From Bacillus sp. FJAT-42376 (GTDB lineage: Bacteria > Bacillota > Bacilli > Bacillales > Bacillaceae): a DNA stretch of 64,000 nucleotides. The notes below the pieces were generated by a model. The model had not been told where the DNA came from. It worked only from the letters and a program-made list of their open reading frames with translations, and did no database searches. Below, one piece after another: positions 8,304 through 16,955 of the stretch. Every line of letters begins with the position of its first letter. The stretch's first letter is position 1. The DNA lies in NCBI RefSeq assembly GCF_003816055.1, contig NZ_CP033906.1, positions 1,426,001-1,490,000 on the forward strand, given 5' to 3'. A program made the translations under genes and the position numbers.

Positions 8304-9511
8304 AAAGTGCCGCATCCGCCTTTAAGTCAAAAGGGTACCGGCTATTTTATGCGTCAGGCTTTGCGGGACGGCTGTGGGAATGGGCTGACTTCACCGTATT
8401 AAACTGGGCCGTGCTGCAAATGACGCATTCTCCTCTTTATTTGGGGCTCATTAACGTATGCCGGCTCCTTCCCATCTTTCTTTTCAGCCTGACCGGAGGA
8501 GTTCTGGCTGACCGGTTTCCGAAAAAGATGCTGCTGCTCATCAGCCAGCTGCTTATGCTGGCATCGACCGTCTGGCTCATTTCCGCCTGGGGAGGACCGA
8601 TGCCGCTTATCCTTGCCATTGTCTTTATCCGCTCTGCGATACAGGCTGTTGAAGCGCCGATTCGAAATACATATGTCGCCGATCTGGCGGGAAAAGAAAG
8701 CTTAACAAGCGCCGTCGCCCATTACAGTTCGATGATCCATTTGGCGAGACTGATCGGACCGGCTGCAGCAGGCGTGCTGCTTGGATCCATGGACGCAGAA
8801 TTTTTGCTCGCGCTGTTTCTCGGATTGCTTGCGGTATCCGTTCTTGTCATGGTTTTCGTTCCGCCGGGACAGGCTGTTCCTGCTAAAAAGGACAAGCCCC
8901 GGGGTTCGAATTTGAAGGATGCTTTTATGTATGTGAAAAAAGATTCGTGTATTCAGGGCCTGCTGCTGCTTTCCGTCATCCCGATGACATTCGGATTTCC
9001 TTATTCCTCGATGATGCCGATTTTCGCAGATTCTCTGATGAATATAGGTCCCCAAGGCTTCGGACTTCTGCTTTCCCTTTCATCCTTTGGAGCGATTATT
9101 GGAACGTGGGTCCTGTCAGCGGGATGGATCCGGGCGAACCACAGGACGATGATCGGTTCATCGGTTCTGTTCGGGGTATTTATTATCGGGATGATCATGG
9201 CGGCAGAAAGCACGTATCTGCTTTTTGCCATCGTCTTTATGATGGGGCTGTTCGGGCAGGTATACCGGACGCTGAACCGGATTTCCCTGCAGCACTACGT
9301 ACCGTCCCATTACAGGGGAAAGATTTTAAGTATTGCCCTCATGGATAGAGGATTCATCTCTCTCGGAACGATGCTGTTTACACTCCTGGCTGAGTGGAAT
9401 GTATATTGGAGCGGCCTGTTAATGGGGCTCTCCTGCTGTGCCCTGACCATCATAATCGGAGCGATTTTCAGCCGTCCGCTCGAAAAGATGCATAACGAAG
9501 TGGGAGGTTAA
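8300..9511 (+). CDS. MFS transporter, probable siderophore exporter
   Basis: About 403 residues with 12 predicted membrane segments and the MFS loop motif GGVLADRFPKK between segments 2 and 3. It resembles the MFS exporters (SbnD, SfaA) that sit in carboxylate siderophore clusters. The GTG at 8300 overlaps the upstream TGA as GTGA, a coupling signature; another GTG at 8288 is possible but has the putative Shine-Dalgarno almost touching it. Position and company imply export of the siderophore made by the neighbouring enzymes; this is inference. Confidence 0.85.
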   Translation: MKSAASAFKSKGYRLFYASGFAGRLWEWADFTVLNWAVLQMTHSPLYLGLINVCRLLPIFLFSLTGGVLADRFPKKMLLLISQLLMLASTVWLISAWGGPMPLILAIVFIRSAIQAVEAPIRNTYVADLAGKESLTSAVAHYSSMIHLARLIGPAAAGVLLGSMDAEFLLALFLGLLAVSVLVMVFVPPGQAVPAKKDKPRGSNLKDAFMYVKKDSCIQGLLLLSVIPMTFGFPYSSMMPIFADSLMNIGPQGFGLLLSLSSFGAIIGTWVLSAGWIRANHRTMIGSSVLFGVFIIGMIMAAESTYLLFAIVFMMGLFGQVYRTLNRISLQHYVPSHYRGKILSIALMDRGFISLGTMLFTLLAEWNVYWSGLLMGLSCCALTIIIGAIFSRPLEKMHNEVGG

Positions 9512-9513
9512 CC

Positions 9514-10698
9514 ATGTCATCTGCAGAACAAATCAAGATTGAACTGTTAAAAATGAAATCACCGCGGCAGCCTTTTTGCGCGTATCTTTATGATGTAAGC
9601 GGGATGGAGGAGCATGCCCAAAGCCTGGCCGCTTCCCTTCCTGAGCAGGTAAGCCTGTATTATGCAATGAAAGCCAATCCGGATCCTGTACTCCTTCACG
9701 CGGTTCAGCGGCATGTAAAAGGGTTTGAAGCGGCATCACTCGGAGAGCTGGACAAGCTTACCGCTTTTCCCGACCATCACAAGGTTATCAGCGGCCCTGC
9801 AAAAACCGATGAATTTTTGAAAGCCGCCATTACCCGGGAAATCAGAATGATTCATGCCGAAAGCATGTGGGAGATTGAACGGATTCATTTTATCGCCCAG
9901 CTGCTTGGGAAAAAAGTGAGGATTGCACTTAGGGTCAACCTGGAGAAGGCAATCGGAAAAGCCCGACTCACCATGGCAGGCAAACCGACGCAGTTCGGCA
10001 TCGATGAATCCCTGCTGCCCGAGGTCATGGAAATGGTGAAACAGCTCCCGTTTATTGAAATTACAGGCTTTCACTTTCATTCTGTCTCCAACAATCTGGA
10101 TGCAGAGGCCCATCTTGCTTTCGTCCGCCACTGTATCGAGAAAGTGAACCTTTGGGAAGAAATGTACAAGGTGAACGCACAATATGTCAACTTCGGCGGT
10201 GGAATCGGTGTCCATTATGAGAAACAGGACAAACCGTTCGACTGGGGGGCCTTTGCAAAAGGCATGCACGAACTCGTCCGGGAAGCACCGGACCGATGGG
10301 AGCTCGTATTTGAGCTTGGACGCTATTTGGCCGGGCCTTTTGGCTATTATGCTGCTGAGGTTATGGATGTAAAAGAAAACCATGGTCAGGCTTACGTATC
10401 TGTAAGAGGAGGAACCCATCATCTCCGGCTGCCGGCCGCATGGAAAATGAGCCATCCCTTTGAAGTCGTCGCTGTGGAAGAATGGGAATATCCGCTTTCG
10501 AGACCTGAACTTCGGTCCAAGGAAGTGTGGATTACTGGAGAACTGTGCACACCGAACGATGTCCTGGTCAGAGGAGAGCACTGTGACCGCGTCCGGGTTG
10601 GAGATATCATCCTTTTTCACTTTGCAGGAGCCTATGCATGGACAATTTCACACCACGATTTTCTAAGCCATGAAAAGCCGCAGATGATTTATATATGA
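9514..10698 (+). CDS. PLP-dependent fold-III decarboxylase (SbnH/LysA-like)
   Basis: 394 residues with the alanine-racemase fold of the LysA/ornithine decarboxylase family. The PLP lysine lies in YYAMKANPDP (Lys53), the phosphate-binding loop is FGGGIG, and GELCTPNDVL supplies the active-site Cys of the second subunit. In staphyloferrin B synthesis SbnH decarboxylates an amino-acid/citrate intermediate; this gene in an NIS operon suggests a similar step, or production of a diamine such as diaminopropane, putrescine or cadaverine. GGGAGG precedes the ATG, two bases after the MFS stop. It is the last gene, followed by a terminator. Confidence 0.88.
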   Translation: MSSAEQIKIELLKMKSPRQPFCAYLYDVSGMEEHAQSLAASLPEQVSLYYAMKANPDPVLLHAVQRHVKGFEAASLGELDKLTAFPDHHKVISGPAKTDEFLKAAITREIRMIHAESMWEIERIHFIAQLLGKKVRIALRVNLEKAIGKARLTMAGKPTQFGIDESLLPEVMEMVKQLPFIEITGFHFHSVSNNLDAEAHLAFVRHCIEKVNLWEEMYKVNAQYVNFGGGIGVHYEKQDKPFDWGAFAKGMHELVREAPDRWELVFELGRYLAGPFGYYAAEVMDVKENHGQAYVSVRGGTHHLRLPAAWKMSHPFEVVAVEEWEYPLSRPELRSKEVWITGELCTPNDVLVRGEHCDRVRVGDIILFHFAGAYAWTISHHDFLSHEKPQMIYI

Positions 10699-10703
10699 GA
10701 AAA

Positions 10704-10726
10704 ACGGCGGGCGGACCGCCGTTTTT
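10704..10726 (+). terminator. Terminator of the siderophore operon
   Basis: ACGGCGG (10704-10710) pairs with CCGCCGT (10716-10722), followed by five T. Confidence 0.85.
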
Positions 10727-10769
10727 GCTTTATATGCTGGTGAAGAGGGGGCCGGCACTCCGCATTCAG

Positions 10770-10860
10770 CATAAATTTGAAAAATTCATCATAAACGGCT
10801 GAAAATTCATCATAAACGGATGAAATTTCATCATAAAATTTAAAATTTCATCATAAACCT
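10770..10860. repeat. 21-bp-period tandem repeat array, interrupted by the IS element
   Basis: Four degenerate units of about 21 bp share the core TTCATCATAAA, with CGG and TGAAAA linking them. Two more units lie on the other side of the insertion sequence (12252-12297). The pre-insertion array can be reconstructed by joining the flanks. A related array with the same period lies at 52932-53056. Confidence 0.75.
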
Positions 10861-10933
10861 CTCAGGCCCCCTAACTAGTTTGGACACCTCCACTCATTCT
10901 AAATATAATGAGGGCAGAGGAGATGAGGCCAAG

Positions 10934-11242
10934 ATGAAGAGAAAGAATGGTCCGATTGAGGACGTAAAGAAGAAATATGTCAGAATGGCATTAGAGTCCG
11001 GCAATACGGCTTTCCTAGCCAGGAAATTATCAGTAGCTCCTTCTACTCTGTCTGGGTGGGTGCGCCAGTATCGGGATGAAGTCGAATTAGAGATGAAAAT
11101 GGAGGGTGTCTCTCCCCTTTCTGAAAACTCTGGTACGGATGAGATCCAGAAAAAATATGATCAAGCCATGAAACTGTTAGGGGAAAAAGAGCTGGAAGTT
11201 GAAATGCTTCGAGAAATGATAAAAAAAAAATCGAAACGCTAA
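10934..11242 (+). CDS. IS3-family OrfA (HTH DNA-binding protein)
   Basis: 102 residues from the ATG at 10934, preceded by GAGGAGATGAGG. The N-terminal helix-turn-helix (FLARKLSVAPSTLSGWVRQY) should bind the element's ends. A C-terminal leucine-heptad region (KLLGEKELEVEMLREMI) supports dimerisation. It ends just after an A10 run (11221-11230), the probable -1 ribosomal frameshift site that yields the OrfAB transposase. OrfA alone usually acts as a repressor. Confidence 0.88.
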   Translation: MKRKNGPIEDVKKKYVRMALESGNTAFLARKLSVAPSTLSGWVRQYRDEVELEMKMEGVSPLSENSGTDEIQKKYDQAMKLLGEKELEVEMLREMIKKKSKR

Positions 11243-12186
11243 CCGATAAAGTCGAATTCGCAAAAGAATGGGTAGAAGCCGGGTTTGCGGTCACTCGGGT
11301 AATCAACATTGTGGGAATATCTAAGTCCACTTACTATTATCAACAGGCCAATCCCATTCCGGCGAAAAGGGTAGCTGGCGGAAGGCCTATCCCCGGTTTT
11401 TCCTTAGACTCAAAAGGAAAACGTGTATCTGACGAGCAAATCAAAGCGTACCTGGTCAAGCTGATCGGTGGTATGGAGGCGGTCTATGGGTATCGGAAAC
11501 TGACAAGCTGCCTAAAACGGAAGCACCATCTGACCATCAGTAAAAAGAAGGTGTACCGTCTGTGCAAGGAAATGGGGATCCTGTTCCCTTTAAAAATTCG
11601 AAACAATAAGTACCCCAGAAAGATTGCCAGGAATCGAATCGTCACAGGTCCAAATCAAATGTGGCAGATTGACATCAAATATGGATACATCCCAGGCATA
11701 GAGCGTTTTTTCTACCTGGCAAGCGCGATAGACGTGTACGATCGGAAGATTGTCGGCTTTTATTTAGGGAGAACATGTGGCGGGAAAGATATCACAAAAA
11801 TGCTTAAGACGGCTCTGAGAGCCCGTAAAATAGAAAATTCCGGCGAAGAGAAGCTGGTGCTTAGAACCGATAATGGACCCCAGTTTATCGGGATCCAATT
11901 TCAAGAGTTCTGCCTGGAAAACAAAGAAAGGCTGGAGCATGAACGAATTCCTCCAAAGTCACCTAATTTGAATGCTTATATCGAGTCCTTTCATAGCGTC
12001 CTCGAACGAGAGTGTTACCAGCGGCACGAATTCCAGACATTCGAAGAGGCCAATGAAGTCGTGAAGGAATACATTCAGTTTTACAATAACAAAAGACTGC
12101 ATGGAAGCCTTGAGGACTGGCCTCCAGCTGTCTATTTTCAGAAACATAAAAAGGGTGAAGTAAAACCTAGAAAGATCGCTCTTTGA
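11222..12186 (+). CDS. IS3-family transposase OrfB (DDE integrase domain), read by -1 frameshift
   Basis: The frame is open from the A10 run (11221-11230); the first in-frame start-like codon is a GTG at 11311. The product has the HTH_21 region (GGMEAVYGYRKLTSCLKR) and an rve integrase core. All three catalytic acidic residues are present: Asp in WQIDIKYG, Asp in RTDNGPQF, and Glu in NAYIESFHSVLE. No internal stop is present, so the element may be active. Production as an OrfAB fusion by frameshifting is family knowledge. Confidence 0.9.
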
Positions 12187-12251
12187 AAAACGGAGAAAAC
12201 ATTAGAATTCGGAAGAGCGTGTCCAAAATTAGGGGGCTCAACCGAAACCTC

Positions 12252-12297
12252 TCAAAATTCATCATAACGGTGGAAATTTATTATAACGATTTACTTC
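12252..12297. repeat. Right part of the interrupted 21-bp tandem array
   Basis: Two degenerate units (TTCATCATAACGG, TTTATTATAACG) continue the array found left of the IS element. Confidence 0.6.
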
Positions 12298-12328
12298 TAA
12301 AGAGGATGGTCTGGCGCCTGACCCGCGC

Positions 12329-12580
12329 TGCTTTACAGAACGAAAGCTCCGGCACCAGTTCTGCAACCCCTTGACACATAAGGGCTCAAAGGAACTGTCC
12401 TCTGTCCCCCGCTTCGGTGAAGGATGCCGGGACTGGCACCGTGCCAGTCCCCAAGAATTTTACCGGACTAAAGCTCTGGCACCGACTTCGCAAGCCCTTG
12501 ATAAACAAGGGCTCAACGGATCCGGTCTCCGTCCCCTGCTGCGGTGAAGCAAGTCGGGACTGACCCCACCCTCACCGTTC
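12329..12580. repeat. Tandem pair of ~130-bp structured repeats (family C), locus 1
   Basis: Two units share the order: AAAGCTCTGGCACC-like block, then a CCTTG...CAAGG-type hairpin, then CTGTCCCC / CTGCGGTGAAGC. Between the units is a perfect palindrome GGGACTGGCAC-C-GTGCCAGTCCC (12429-12451). AGCCCTTG/CAAGGGCT (12491-12511) forms another stem. Related tandem pairs lie at 35808-36085 and 63035-63390, with stems kept although sequence differs. There is no protein coding. Confidence 0.75.
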
Positions 12581-12584
12581 TCCC

Positions 12585-13946
12585 CTAAAACCATGCCCTC
12601 CGTAATAGCTCAATTCCCACCACAATCTCTTCCTCCGTCACCCCGCCAAACCCTATAAAAAGCAGCGGTTTTTCCGGCTTTACCTTTACAAAATAGAGGG
12701 AGGCAGGATACACCTTCACTCCTTGACGCCCAGCGGCTGTGATGAGTTCTTCTTCGCTCATTCCGTTTTCCGCTTGGATAAGAATGTGCATCCCTGATTT
12801 TTCTCCGATGATCCGAATCCGATCTTGGAACACGGCCTGCATTTGCCTGATCAGCAGGCTGTGTTTTTTCCGGTAATGAGTCCTCATCCGGTTCAAATGC
12901 TGCTCCCAGAAGCCGCGTGCCATAAAAAGAGAAAGGGCATGCTGATGGAATCTGGACACGGTTTGTTTAAATGCCATCAGCTGAGGCTCGGCGGAACGCA
13001 TCAGTTTTTCCGGCAAAATCATGTAGCTGATGCGAAGGGAGGGGATGAATGATTTTGAAAAAGTCCCGAAGTAGAGTACGTCCTCATTTTGACTCAAGCT
13101 TTGAAGGGACGGTATAGGCCGGCCTTCATAGCGGAATTCCCCGTCGTAGTCATCTTCAATGATCCAGCGGTTAGTTTCCTCTGCCGCCCATTCCAGCAGT
13201 TCCAGTCTCCGTTTCACCGGCATGACCGTACCATACGGGAATTGATGGGAGGGAGTGATATAGACAGCTGTAGCATTGGAGGATTTCAGCGCTTTGATAT
13301 CCATTCCTGATTCGTCAAGCGGGATTGGAATGAGGCTGTAATCCTTCAGGGAATCCCTCGTCCGGTGGTAGCCCGGATCTTCAATGGCAAAGGTTTCAGC
13401 GCCAAGGATCCGGGCTGCCTTCTCAAGCAGAATATGAGTGCCGGCTCCGATGATGACCTGATCCGTATGGCACCGGACCCCTCTGGCACGGAACAGATAA
13501 GCGGCGATTTCTTCTCTGAGCTCCTTTTCTCCAAAAAGATGCCCGGTATGAAACAGTTCGTCTTTATGCAGGGCTTCGACCGAGCATTTTTTCCATTGAG
13601 CGTATGGGAATTTATCCGTGTCGATTGTTTGGCTAAAGTCGATTACTGGCTGAACGGGTGTGTCTTCGTTTTTTTCCTGAAGCGAGGAGGGATGGCTGAA
13701 CAGCGTGTTTTCAAAATGAAGAACATACCAGCCTTTCCTCGGTCTCGCTTCAATGTATCCTTCCGCCTCGAGCTGTGCATAAGCCGATTCCACCGTATTT
13801 ACACTAATATTCAGCTGAAGGGAAAGCTTTCTTTTTGAGGGAAGCTTCGAATCGGATGCCAAGGTGCCGTCATTGATGCTCTGTTTGATTTGTTCGTAGA
13901 GCTGGACAAAGAGCGGGCTTCCCTCTCTGAAAAAAATTGTATCCAT
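12585..13946 (-). CDS. MocR-type transcriptional regulator (GntR HTH plus aminotransferase domain)
   Basis: 453 residues. The N-terminal ~75 residues form a GntR winged helix (LPSKRKLSLQLNISVNTVESAY). The rest is a fold-I aminotransferase-like domain with the PLP lysine in FSKSFIPSLRISYM and the Asp/Tyr motif AIEDPGY. MocR proteins use PLP or a PLP-amino acid adduct as effector and commonly regulate a divergently transcribed gene. Here the divergent gene is the acetyltransferase at 14048. Inverted ACTGGTA/TACCAGT sequences lie in the shared promoter region. The effector and target pathway are unknown. Confidence 0.9.
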   Translation of the reverse strand: MDTIFFREGSPLFVQLYEQIKQSINDGTLASDSKLPSKRKLSLQLNISVNTVESAYAQLEAEGYIEARPRKGWYVLHFENTLFSHPSSLQEKNEDTPVQPVIDFSQTIDTDKFPYAQWKKCSVEALHKDELFHTGHLFGEKELREEIAAYLFRARGVRCHTDQVIIGAGTHILLEKAARILGAETFAIEDPGYHRTRDSLKDYSLIPIPLDESGMDIKALKSSNATAVYITPSHQFPYGTVMPVKRRLELLEWAAEETNRWIIEDDYDGEFRYEGRPIPSLQSLSQNEDVLYFGTFSKSFIPSLRISYMILPEKLMRSAEPQLMAFKQTVSRFHQHALSLFMARGFWEQHLNRMRTHYRKKHSLLIRQMQAVFQDRIRIIGEKSGMHILIQAENGMSEEELITAAGRQGVKVYPASLYFVKVKPEKPLLFIGFGGVTEEEIVVGIELLRRAWF

Positions 13947-13959
13947 TTTAGCCTCCTTA

Positions 13960-14007
13960 ACTGGTACCTTCCGAATTAATTAAACTGGCTCTCAACACCA
14001 TACCAGT
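13960..14007. promoter_or_regulatory. Candidate MocR operator in the divergent intergenic region
   Basis: ACTGGTA (13960-13966) and its inverted copy TACCAGT (14001-14007) flank a further AACTGG (13983-13988). MocR regulators typically bind such spaced direct or inverted repeats between themselves and their target. Confidence 0.5.
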
Positions 14008-14047
14008 GATTTGCTATCTTTATCCTATCACAAAGGAGGAATGACAG

Positions 14048-14479
14048 ATGGAAAAAATTGTAGAGTTGATTGGTGAAAGAGATTGGAAGAAAGGCTTTCC
14101 GGTTCTTTCTCAGCTTAGGCCTCATTTGACTGAGAAGGAGTTTCTGGAATTGGTTTCCTTGGCATCAGAGCTTGAAAACTACCGGATTAAATTACTCTAT
14201 CACGAAGGCCAGCCTGTTTCCTATATTGGGTACCAGCCGATGATTACCTTGTATTACGGCAAATTCATATGGGTATCTGACCTGGTTACCGATGCCGCCC
14301 ATCGTTCAAAAGGATACGGTGAAAAACTGCTGGCCCATGTGGAGGAAGAGGCGGAAAAAGAGGGATTTGACGGAATAGCTCTTTCCTCCGCTCTTCATAG
14401 AAAAGGGGCACACCGGTTTTACGAGGAGAAAATGGGATTCGAAAAAGCAAGCTACAGTTTTAAAAAAGTTTTTAAATAA
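14048..14479 (+). CDS. GNAT family N-acetyltransferase
   Basis: 143 residues, a single GNAT domain. Visible are strand 4 (FIWVSDLVTDAAHRSKGYGE, containing the R/KxxGxG acetyl-CoA loop as SKGYGE) and the terminal HRKGAHRFYEEKMGF segment. It is preceded by CAAAGGAGGAATGACAG. Divergent from, and probably controlled by, the MocR regulator. The substrate is unknown. Confidence 0.88.
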   Translation: MEKIVELIGERDWKKGFPVLSQLRPHLTEKEFLELVSLASELENYRIKLLYHEGQPVSYIGYQPMITLYYGKFIWVSDLVTDAAHRSKGYGEKLLAHVEEEAEKEGFDGIALSSALHRKGAHRFYEEKMGFEKASYSFKKVFK

Positions 14480-14709
14480 TGCTTTCCTTCACTTGCCAAT
14501 TTTCCTAGAAACATAGACCCTTTTTTCAGAAGATTTGAGCCCTAAAATAGAAAATGATTCGCTGTAAATCTACTGGTTTCGCCATTTTCTCTTAAGTGGG
14601 ACAAACGGATGCCTATCGAAAATTGTTGGATATTCAGATGTAATTAGGCCATCTGGTTTATTTACTAAATATTCTGATAAATTTATGATGTGTAAAAGGA
14701 GGCGAGACA

Positions 14710-14817
14710 ATGGGAAAGGGAAGAATCAGAGTGGAGGAGCGTATTAAAGTTGAGACAAATGAAGAAATGTATAAAGCCACCCTCGTTGACCAGAATCGTC
14801 CAAAGGAAAAAAATTAA
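14710..14817 (+). CDS. Small protein of 35 aa, unknown function
   Basis: A short frame with AAAAGGAGGCGAG just before the ATG, the best ribosome binding site in this 560-bp gap, and a good terminator downstream. The product (MGKGRIRVEERI...) is very charged, with many Arg, Lys and Glu, and has no membrane segment. I do not recognise it. The 230 bases before it hold no other gene. Confidence 0.55.
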   Translation: MGKGRIRVEERIKVETNEEMYKATLVDQNRPKEKN

Positions 14818-14886
14818 TCCCAATTCCATAAACAAAAGTCCACATGCCTTTCCGGAAAACTTTACTTAGAATCCCGTTATTGCTTT

Positions 14887-14918
14887 AAGCTGCCAGCCCC
14901 GAAACTGGCGGCTTTTTT
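14887..14918 (+). terminator. Terminator after the 35-aa ORF
   Basis: AAGC.GCCAG / CTGGC.GCTT stem followed by six T. Confidence 0.8.
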
Positions 14919-15039
14919 CATTTATCCCGTTTAATTATTTTTCTTGCAGGTAAATAGAAAAAAAGGACAATATTCCCGTTCAGCCAGCGAATCTATAGTA
15001 TAATGCTTTTTTAAAGCAGCTAAAAGGAGAGAACGCAGT

Positions 15040-16140
15040 GTGCAGGTAAATTGGTTTACATATGATCATTTAACGAAGCTCGGAATCAGCATTGGAATCC
15101 TTGTTTTGTTTTTGGTGCTAAGAAAGATTTTCACGAAATACATTTTCCACCTGATTATGAGGATCAGCAGGCGGACACCGACGGAGTTCTTTACTCATAT
15201 TCTGCTGTCCTTTGAGAAACCGGTCAGATGGCTGTTTATGTCGGTCGGGGTTTACCTCGCGATTATCTACTCGCCTTTTTTCAATAACAGCATGGAGGTC
15301 GTCCATGAGGTTTACCGGTCTGTCATCGTTATTGTCATAGCCTGGGGACTTTATAATTTGACTGGTTCTTCGTCGTTATTTTTCAATAAAGTAAACAGCA
15401 GATTTGACCTTGGAATTGATGATATTCTCGTTCCTTTTCTTTCAAAGCTTCTCCGCTTTGTTGTGGTGGCCTTGACCTTCAGCATCGTAGCGAAGGAATT
15501 TGATTATGATGTCAATGGTTTTGTGGCGGGGCTCGGACTCGGGGGACTGGCGTTCGCGCTTGCAGCGAAGGATACCATCGGGAACTTTCTTGGAGGAATC
15601 GTGATTATCACAGAAAAGCCGTTCACGATTGGGGACTGGATTAAAGCGCCAAGTGTGGAAGGGGTGGTTGAGGATATCACCTTCAGAAGTACGAAAATCC
15701 GGACGTTCCCCCAGGCGCTTGTCACTGTACCGAATTCTACGCTGGCCAACGAGCCAATCACGAACTGGACAAAAATGGGGAAACGGCAAATCAATTTTAA
15801 AGTGGGGGTCACGTATCATACAAATCAAAAACAAATGAGCCAAAGCGTGTGGAGAATTGATCATATGCTGCAGGAGCATGATGGAATTGATGATGAATCC
15901 ATCCAGGTGAGCTTTGACAGCTTCGGGCCGAGCAGTCTGGACATTCTCATCAACTGTTTTACGAAAACCACCCACTATGGCGAACACTTAAAAATTAAGC
16001 AGGACATTAACCTGAGAATTATGCGTATATTGGAAGAGGAAAGCGTGCAATTCGCCTTCCCTAGCCAGACGATTTATGTGGAGCAGGTGCAGCAAAAGGA
16101 AATCAATCTTGAAAAAGAAAAGCAGTACTCTAAAAGTTGA
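15040..16140 (+). CDS. yhdY: MscS-type mechanosensitive channel (YhdY-like)
   Basis: 366 residues with N-terminal membrane segments and the MscS pore/beta core. The pore helix reads GLGLGGLAFALAAKDTIGNFLGG, and the following beta domain reads EKPFTIGDWI...VEDITFRSTKIRTFPQALVTVPNS, which is diagnostic. Such channels release solutes under osmotic downshock. The GTG start at 15040 has AAAAGGAGA seven bases upstream. The length and the following sirtuin gene match the B. subtilis yhdY-srtN order, which supports the symbol. Confidence 0.9.
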   Translation: MQVNWFTYDHLTKLGISIGILVLFLVLRKIFTKYIFHLIMRISRRTPTEFFTHILLSFEKPVRWLFMSVGVYLAIIYSPFFNNSMEVVHEVYRSVIVIVIAWGLYNLTGSSSLFFNKVNSRFDLGIDDILVPFLSKLLRFVVVALTFSIVAKEFDYDVNGFVAGLGLGGLAFALAAKDTIGNFLGGIVIITEKPFTIGDWIKAPSVEGVVEDITFRSTKIRTFPQALVTVPNSTLANEPITNWTKMGKRQINFKVGVTYHTNQKQMSQSVWRIDHMLQEHDGIDDESIQVSFDSFGPSSLDILINCFTKTTHYGEHLKIKQDINLRIMRILEEESVQFAFPSQTIYVEQVQQKEINLEKEKQYSKS

Positions 16141-16187
16141 GGCGGGATTTTGGAAAAAATCTTACAGCATAGAGGCAGGTTTTCTCT

Positions 16188-16955
16188 TTGAATCAACCCA
16201 TTTATCAGCTGGCTGACTGGCTGCACAAAGCAAATGTCCTATCTGTTCTGACCGGGGCGGGAATCAGTACGGAATCCGGCATTCCGGATTTCAGGTCATC
16301 AGAAGGACTGTGGACGGAGAATCTTTCCCGAACGGAAGTCATCAGCCGATCCTATTTTGAACGAAACCCTAAAAGCTTTTGGAAGTATTTCAAAGAAATT
16401 TTCCAGACAAAATTAAGTTTGAATCATCAGCCGAATAAAGGCCATCTGTTTTTGAGGGAGTTAGAGGATGCCGGTAAAGAGGTTCATATATTCACCCAGA
16501 ATGTTGACGGTCTGCATCAAAAGGCGGGAAGCAGGGCTGTCTTCGATATGCATGGATCCATCCAAACAGCTGCCTGCCCCAAATGTAAAACCGTTTACGG
16601 GCTCGAGTATATTCATGCAGAAGAAATTCCGAGGTGCACAGCGGAGCTTGCAGGCGGCAGCCGATGCGGGTTTATCCTGAAGCCGGATGTGGTTCTATTC
16701 GGAGATGCGGTGCGGCATATGGAAACCATCTGTCCCATAGCAGAACGGTCGGAGCTCCTCCTTGTCATGGGAACTTCCCTTGAAGTGTACCCGGTCAATC
16801 AGATTCCAAATGATTTCCGTCTGCGGGGAAACAAAAAAATGGTGCTCATTAACCGCGAACCAACCCGGCTGGACCATCTATTTGACTTAGTCATCCATGC
16901 CTCCATCGGAGAAACCCTCGAACAGACCAGGGAATGCATGCGTGAACATGCTTGA
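16188..16955 (+). CDS. srtN: Sir2-family NAD-dependent protein deacetylase (sirtuin)
   Basis: 255 residues. It has all main sirtuin motifs: TGAGISTESGIPDFRS (NAD binding), FTQNVDGLH, the catalytic His in DMHGSIQ, two zinc Cys pairs (CPKC and a later C...C), LKPDVVLFGD and MGTSLEVYPVNQ. It removes acyl groups from lysines using NAD. TTG start at 16188 behind AGAGGCAGG. Its position between yhdY and yheN equals that of B. subtilis srtN (yhdZ). The NAD salvage operon lies about 8 kb downstream. Confidence 0.93.
   Translation: MNQPIYQLADWLHKANVLSVLTGAGISTESGIPDFRSSEGLWTENLSRTEVISRSYFERNPKSFWKYFKEIFQTKLSLNHQPNKGHLFLRELEDAGKEVHIFTQNVDGLHQKAGSRAVFDMHGSIQTAACPKCKTVYGLEYIHAEEIPRCTAELAGGSRCGFILKPDVVLFGDAVRHMETICPIAERSELLLVMGTSLEVYPVNQIPNDFRLRGNKKMVLINREPTRLDHLFDLVIHASIGETLEQTRECMREHA

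Larger units (their letters stand above)
10865..12244 (+). mobile_element. IS3-family insertion sequence, apparently intact
   Basis: The element is about 1.38 kb with imperfect inverted ends: GCCCCCTAACTAGTTTGGACAC on the left and the reverse complement of GTGTCCAAAATTAGGGGGC on the right. It has two overlapping frames (orfA, orfB) joined by a -1 frameshift site. The 10-bp word AAACCTCTCA occurs directly at both flanks (10855-10864 and 12245-12254), consistent with a target duplication. The exact ends are uncertain by a few bases. Confidence 0.85.

Noticed and set aside
9736..10620. Long antisense ORF (294 aa) inside the decarboxylase gene
   Set aside because: It lies wholly opposite a well-conserved PLP enzyme and shows no recognisable domain.
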